Shown one piece after another: positions 33,147 through 35,378 of a stretch of DNA of 35,378 nt. Location of the stretch: assembly GCA_003225055.1 (NCBI GenBank), contig QIAU01000098.1, forward strand, positions 1-35,378, read 5' to 3'. Made by a program: the position numbers and the translations under genes. The notes under the pieces are model-generated. The model saw only the letters and a list, made by a program, of their open reading frames with translations. It did not search any database and had not been told where the DNA came from. The stretch is from Acidobacteriota bacterium. GTDB taxonomy: Bacteria; Acidobacteriota; Terriglobia; Terriglobales; Acidobacteriaceae. Position 1 is the stretch's first letter; each line of letters begins with the position of its first letter.

Positions 33147-33179
33147 TCCTGCAGCGCGGCGGCGCTCCGCGCTGCAGGA
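33147..33179 (-). terminator. Strong hairpin downstream of the cytochrome c peroxidase-like gene
   Basis: A perfect 13-bp GC-rich stem (33147-33159 with 33167-33179) and a 7-nt loop, starting 19 nt after the stop codon on the minus strand. No T run follows, so it may act as a terminator with Rho or as a 3' stabiliser. Confidence 0.6.
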
Positions 33180-33198
33180 CCTTCATTGAATCCGTGTT

Positions 33199-34881
33199 CT
33201 ACAAGCTCTCCAGGAAGGCGGCCAAATCGAGTTTCTCCTGATTAGTTAGCCCGATGCTGAAACGGGCATTATAGAAGTCGATCAAAGCTCCGATATCGTT
33301 CGCCACCCCCGCGTGGAAGTACGGGGAACGCACCGCCAGGTTCCGCAGGATTGTTGGCCTGAACTTCCCCGCGTCGGCGATGTCGCCGCTCACCATCGCG
33401 CGGCCCGGGTCGGTTGTGATAATGTCGCCGGCGTCGCTGACGCCGCAGCCCGCCGCAAGCGAACCGGCTTTAGCCGTTACCCGATATAGAGGCAGCAACC
33501 GGACACGCTCAAGCATCTCCCGGAGCTCCGGATGGGGCGAGGTGTCGGTTGCGCAGATCCCGCCACCCCTGATTAGGTCCTTCAACATGGCAATCGAGTC
33601 GGTGCCGAGCCTGACAAAGAAGGCTCGGTCCACGTTGTTGCCTACATTGTGTTTCGAATGACATCCTTTGCAGTTCGTGGTGGTTCTCCCCAACTGCGCC
33701 TGCAGATCGGGGGGGACATGGAGCTCCTTGTTGTTGAAGATCTCCTGGCCACGTGCCACTGAGAGCCGGGCTGCATTTCCCGCGTTGGGAAGGTTCGCCC
33801 AGGCATCAAAAATGTCGAAACCTGGGACGTTGGGTACGCATGTGCCCGCACCCGACAGGTTCGAGGCCTGCGCCACGTTTGCAAGCGCGGGCACGTTACA
33901 GGGCACCGTGGGACCCAGCGAGAACTCCGACAGGTTTTCCACGCCACCCTTTGCCCCCTTTGCCGAAAGCCGCCCGGCTCCGTTAGGAAGCGCCGCCTCC
34001 CGGTCGAAGACCTGGTCGGTATATACCCCGAACTCAAACGCCCCTACCTCTTTGGCTTCGTCCACAGTCGGGGCCCGTCCGGCCAGCAGCATGGTACCGC
34101 CCGTCACCTGCCCCAGAATGTTCTCGATGTTGACCGCCCCGTCAAACAGCACTGCGCTCTCCTCATGCAGGTTGGTCGGCACGATCGGGCGGCGGAATGC
34201 CGAGATTGTCGGATTTCCGGCCGAACCTCCCGGAAAAAGCTCCATCTCGGGATCATTGGTCAACGGAAACACGCCGAACTCGTTGATTGTCCTCTGATTG
34301 GCGGCCGCGATCGTGAAATTGGATTCGGGCGCATAGCGCTTGGCGATGCGCGTCGCGCCCAGCAGCAGTAAGACGCTGTAGTTCTTCGCGTTTGGCGCGC
34401 CCACCGCTGGGTTGTTGGCAGTGTTTCGGAAGTGGAACAGTGGGTCCGTCCCGCCAGATTCGACGAACCTTCGTCTTATGTCCGCCACCTGAATACTAAA
34501 GCCCTGGTCCGGTTGGTGGCAGGTCGCGCATGACTGGCCAGTAGCACCAAGCCTCACATCGAAGAACTTGTTGCTACCATTGAGCGGAGCGTTGGGAACC
34601 GGGACCACGGTCCCGGTCACTGTCGTGACCTTCACATCCGACGCAGCGCTCTGGATGAAGCCGGTGTCGTCAGGGAAGAGCCGGAAGATCCCGATGCTGT
34701 CTTCCGAGTCTGAAGGCGCGGCAATCACCGCAATCCCGGCGGCACATACGGCGATGATGATGCTGGTAGCGAATGCCGCCACGCCCAAGGCGGCGGCCCT
34801 GATGTCTGCTCTGCGCAGAATGCCTTTCAATTGCACCTTGCCGGTGGCGACTACAGTTGAGAGTGGCATGGGTCTTTTCAT
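33199..34881 (-). CDS. Di-haem cytochrome c peroxidase-family protein
   Basis: A 560-residue exported cytochrome. AAAGGAG lies just upstream of the ATG at 34881. A hydrophobic segment at about residues 31-54 is an uncleaved anchor or a late signal peptide. The first haem motif is C118-x2-C121-H122 in ATGQSCATCHQPDQGF and the second is C404-x2-C407-H408 in TNCKGCHSKHNVG. The C-terminus SPYFHAGVANDIGALIDFYN, ending LTNQEKLDLAAFLESL, is standard for the cytochrome c peroxidase/MauG superfamily. Insertions between the haems make it longer than classical CcpA (about 330). It may reduce peroxide or oxidise an organic substrate in the periplasm. The promoter region holds a hairpin and a six-unit tandem array. 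Confidence 0.9.
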   Translation of the reverse strand: MKRPMPLSTVVATGKVQLKGILRRADIRAAALGVAAFATSIIIAVCAAGIAVIAAPSDSEDSIGIFRLFPDDTGFIQSAASDVKVTTVTGTVVPVPNAPLNGSNKFFDVRLGATGQSCATCHQPDQGFSIQVADIRRRFVESGGTDPLFHFRNTANNPAVGAPNAKNYSVLLLLGATRIAKRYAPESNFTIAAANQRTINEFGVFPLTNDPEMELFPGGSAGNPTISAFRRPIVPTNLHEESAVLFDGAVNIENILGQVTGGTMLLAGRAPTVDEAKEVGAFEFGVYTDQVFDREAALPNGAGRLSAKGAKGGVENLSEFSLGPTVPCNVPALANVAQASNLSGAGTCVPNVPGFDIFDAWANLPNAGNAARLSVARGQEIFNNKELHVPPDLQAQLGRTTTNCKGCHSKHNVGNNVDRAFFVRLGTDSIAMLKDLIRGGGICATDTSPHPELREMLERVRLLPLYRVTAKAGSLAAGCGVSDAGDIITTDPGRAMVSGDIADAGKFRPTILRNLAVRSPYFHAGVANDIGALIDFYNARFSIGLTNQEKLDLAAFLESL

Positions 34882-34917
34882 CGCGGCTCCTTTGCACGCG
34901 GAAAGTTGCGCGACTCA

Positions 34918-34943
34918 GCATCGTGGATCATTGCCCACGATGC
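34918..34943 (-). promoter_or_regulatory. Leader hairpin of the cytochrome gene
   Basis: A perfect 9-bp stem (gcatcgtgg / ccacgatgc) with an 8-nt loop, ending 36 nt upstream of the start codon. It may be a 5' UTR structure or an operator; function is inferred from position only. Confidence 0.4.
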
Positions 34944-34965
34944 GCTCGTACCGACGCTGTTTCCT

Positions 34966-35067
34966 GGTTCTCTACTGCTCGAGGTTCTCTACTGTTCGAG
35001 GTTCTCTACTGTTCGAGGTTCTCTACTGTTCGAGGTTCTCTACTGTTCGAGGTTCTCTACTGTTCGA
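34966..35067. repeat. 17-bp tandem array, six units
   Basis: Six contiguous units of ggttctctactgttcga (the first has gctcga) followed by a 5-bp partial unit. It occupies positions about 85-187 upstream of the cytochrome start. There are no spacers, so it is a minisatellite and not a CRISPR array. Confidence 0.95.
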
Positions 35068-35189
35068 GGTTCAATGCTTCGGGGAGTATCGTCGAGCAAT
35101 GCTTAGGAGTGCATTAGCCCGAAGTTCCAGTCGGATTAGCTCGTCGGGCCCACAGCCTATTCCAACTCTGAAAGCTTGTCAAGCCAAAA

Positions 35190-35247
35190 AACGACAGCTG
35201 TCGTTAGCACATGATATGTCCGGTTGAGATAGCACGTGATCTGTCCG
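35190..35247 (+). repeat. Probable left end of an insertion sequence: palindrome plus two 18-bp direct repeats
   Basis: A perfect 16-bp palindrome (aacgacag / ctgtcgtt, 35190-35205) abuts two direct copies of an 18-bp sequence (35205-35222 and 35230-35247, 16 of 18 identical, tagcac-x-tgat-x-tgtccg), 25 bp apart. The copies precede the transposase start by 27 nt and look like transposase-binding subterminal repeats. The other end of the element is outside the window. Confidence 0.6.
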
Positions 35248-35274
35248 CTTTTCTGGCGGTGAGGGTAGGAGAAC

Positions 35275-35378
35275 ATGGCAGGCATGTTCTCTTACCCGAA
35301 GGCCGCGATGGAGCGGGCGATGAAAGTACAGGAAGTGATTTTGCGGGCCATGGCGAAGAAGATCACGTGGTGGCAAGC
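35275..35378 (+). CDS. IS transposase, N-terminal part (3' truncated by window edge)
   Basis: An open frame with AGGAG before the ATG runs off the window. The visible part, FSYPKAAMERAMKVQEVILR then AMAKKITWWQ, matches the N-terminus of a helix-turn-helix/DDE transposase family (ISNCY, IS1202-like) whose next residues normally form the helix-turn-helix. It has no lesion so far, unlike the transposase at 31560-32946. An alternative ATG lies at 35284. Confidence 0.75.
   Translation, partial: MAGMFSYPKAAMERAMKVQEVILRAMAKKITWWQ

Noticed and set aside
34966-35067. CRISPR-like array
   Set aside because: The 17-bp units are directly contiguous with no unique spacers and no cas genes are present; it is a simple tandem repeat.
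34568-35227. Plus-strand open frame spanning the cytochrome 5' end and the 17-bp array
   Set aside because: The length comes from the antisense of a real gene plus stop-free repeat units; the repetitive translation is an artefact.

Overview
The window looks like a chromosomal segment of a soil-type acidobacterium (Acidobacteriota, probably Terriglobia). The taxonomic signal comes from two genes of the acidobacterial VWFA-related family, paired secreted proteins with carboxypeptidase-regulatory-like domains, a DUF2934 protein, a remnant of an ADOP-type ABC permease, and a PQQ/cytochrome c economy. Composition is moderately GC-rich, and genes sit in short, frequently divergent or convergent units.

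Layout. 1-2127: 3' end of a LacI-family regulator and a di-haem DUF1111 oxidoreductase. 2188-7085 (minus): a double PilZ-like protein, two nearly adjacent carboxypeptidase-regulatory-like secreted proteins and a 54-residue Flp pilin. 7592-12618 (plus): a PQQ-dehydrogenase gene broken by a stop codon, then an intact pqqABCDE operon including the tiny pqqA. 12628-17160: a saprotrophic glycoside hydrolase group (GH20, GH16, divergent GH30). 17191-17600: DUF2934 plus a small helical partner. 17863-20351: a di-haem cytochrome c translationally coupled to an intact PQQ dehydrogenase, the most likely user of the PQQ made upstream. 20328-24820: a frameshifted VWFA gene, a TPR protein, an NmrA-like reductase and an unknown membrane protein. 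24984-26221 (minus): a second Flp pilin followed by a gene graveyard (ABC permease tail, VapC, VapB) that keeps a perfect palindrome where the operator would be. 26547-30798: a 1040-residue secreted protein of unknown function with a VWFA partner. 30799-35378: repeat-rich DNA, a decayed transposase, a di-haem cytochrome c peroxidase-like gene with a hairpin and a 17-bp tandem array upstream, and the 5' end of an intact-looking IS transposase.

How the parts fit. The pqq operon, the cytochrome/quinoprotein pair and the two di-haem proteins outline a periplasmic oxidation module: PQQ is made in the cytoplasm, the quinoprotein oxidises an alcohol or sugar in the periplasm, and c-type cytochromes take the electrons. 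The glycoside hydrolases point to use of beta-glucan and chitin-type polymers such as fungal walls. The far right and the 25-26 kb stretch are accessory and decaying.

No wholly new defence or mobile system is convincingly present. The best candidates for a second look are the 1040-residue protein/VWFA pair, the 73-bp duplicated repeat that carries a ribosome-site-plus-ATG mini-ORF, the PqqB/PqqC active-site substitutions, the two orphan pilins, and the structured leader at 26200-26464. All calls come from reading the sequence; no database search was run.
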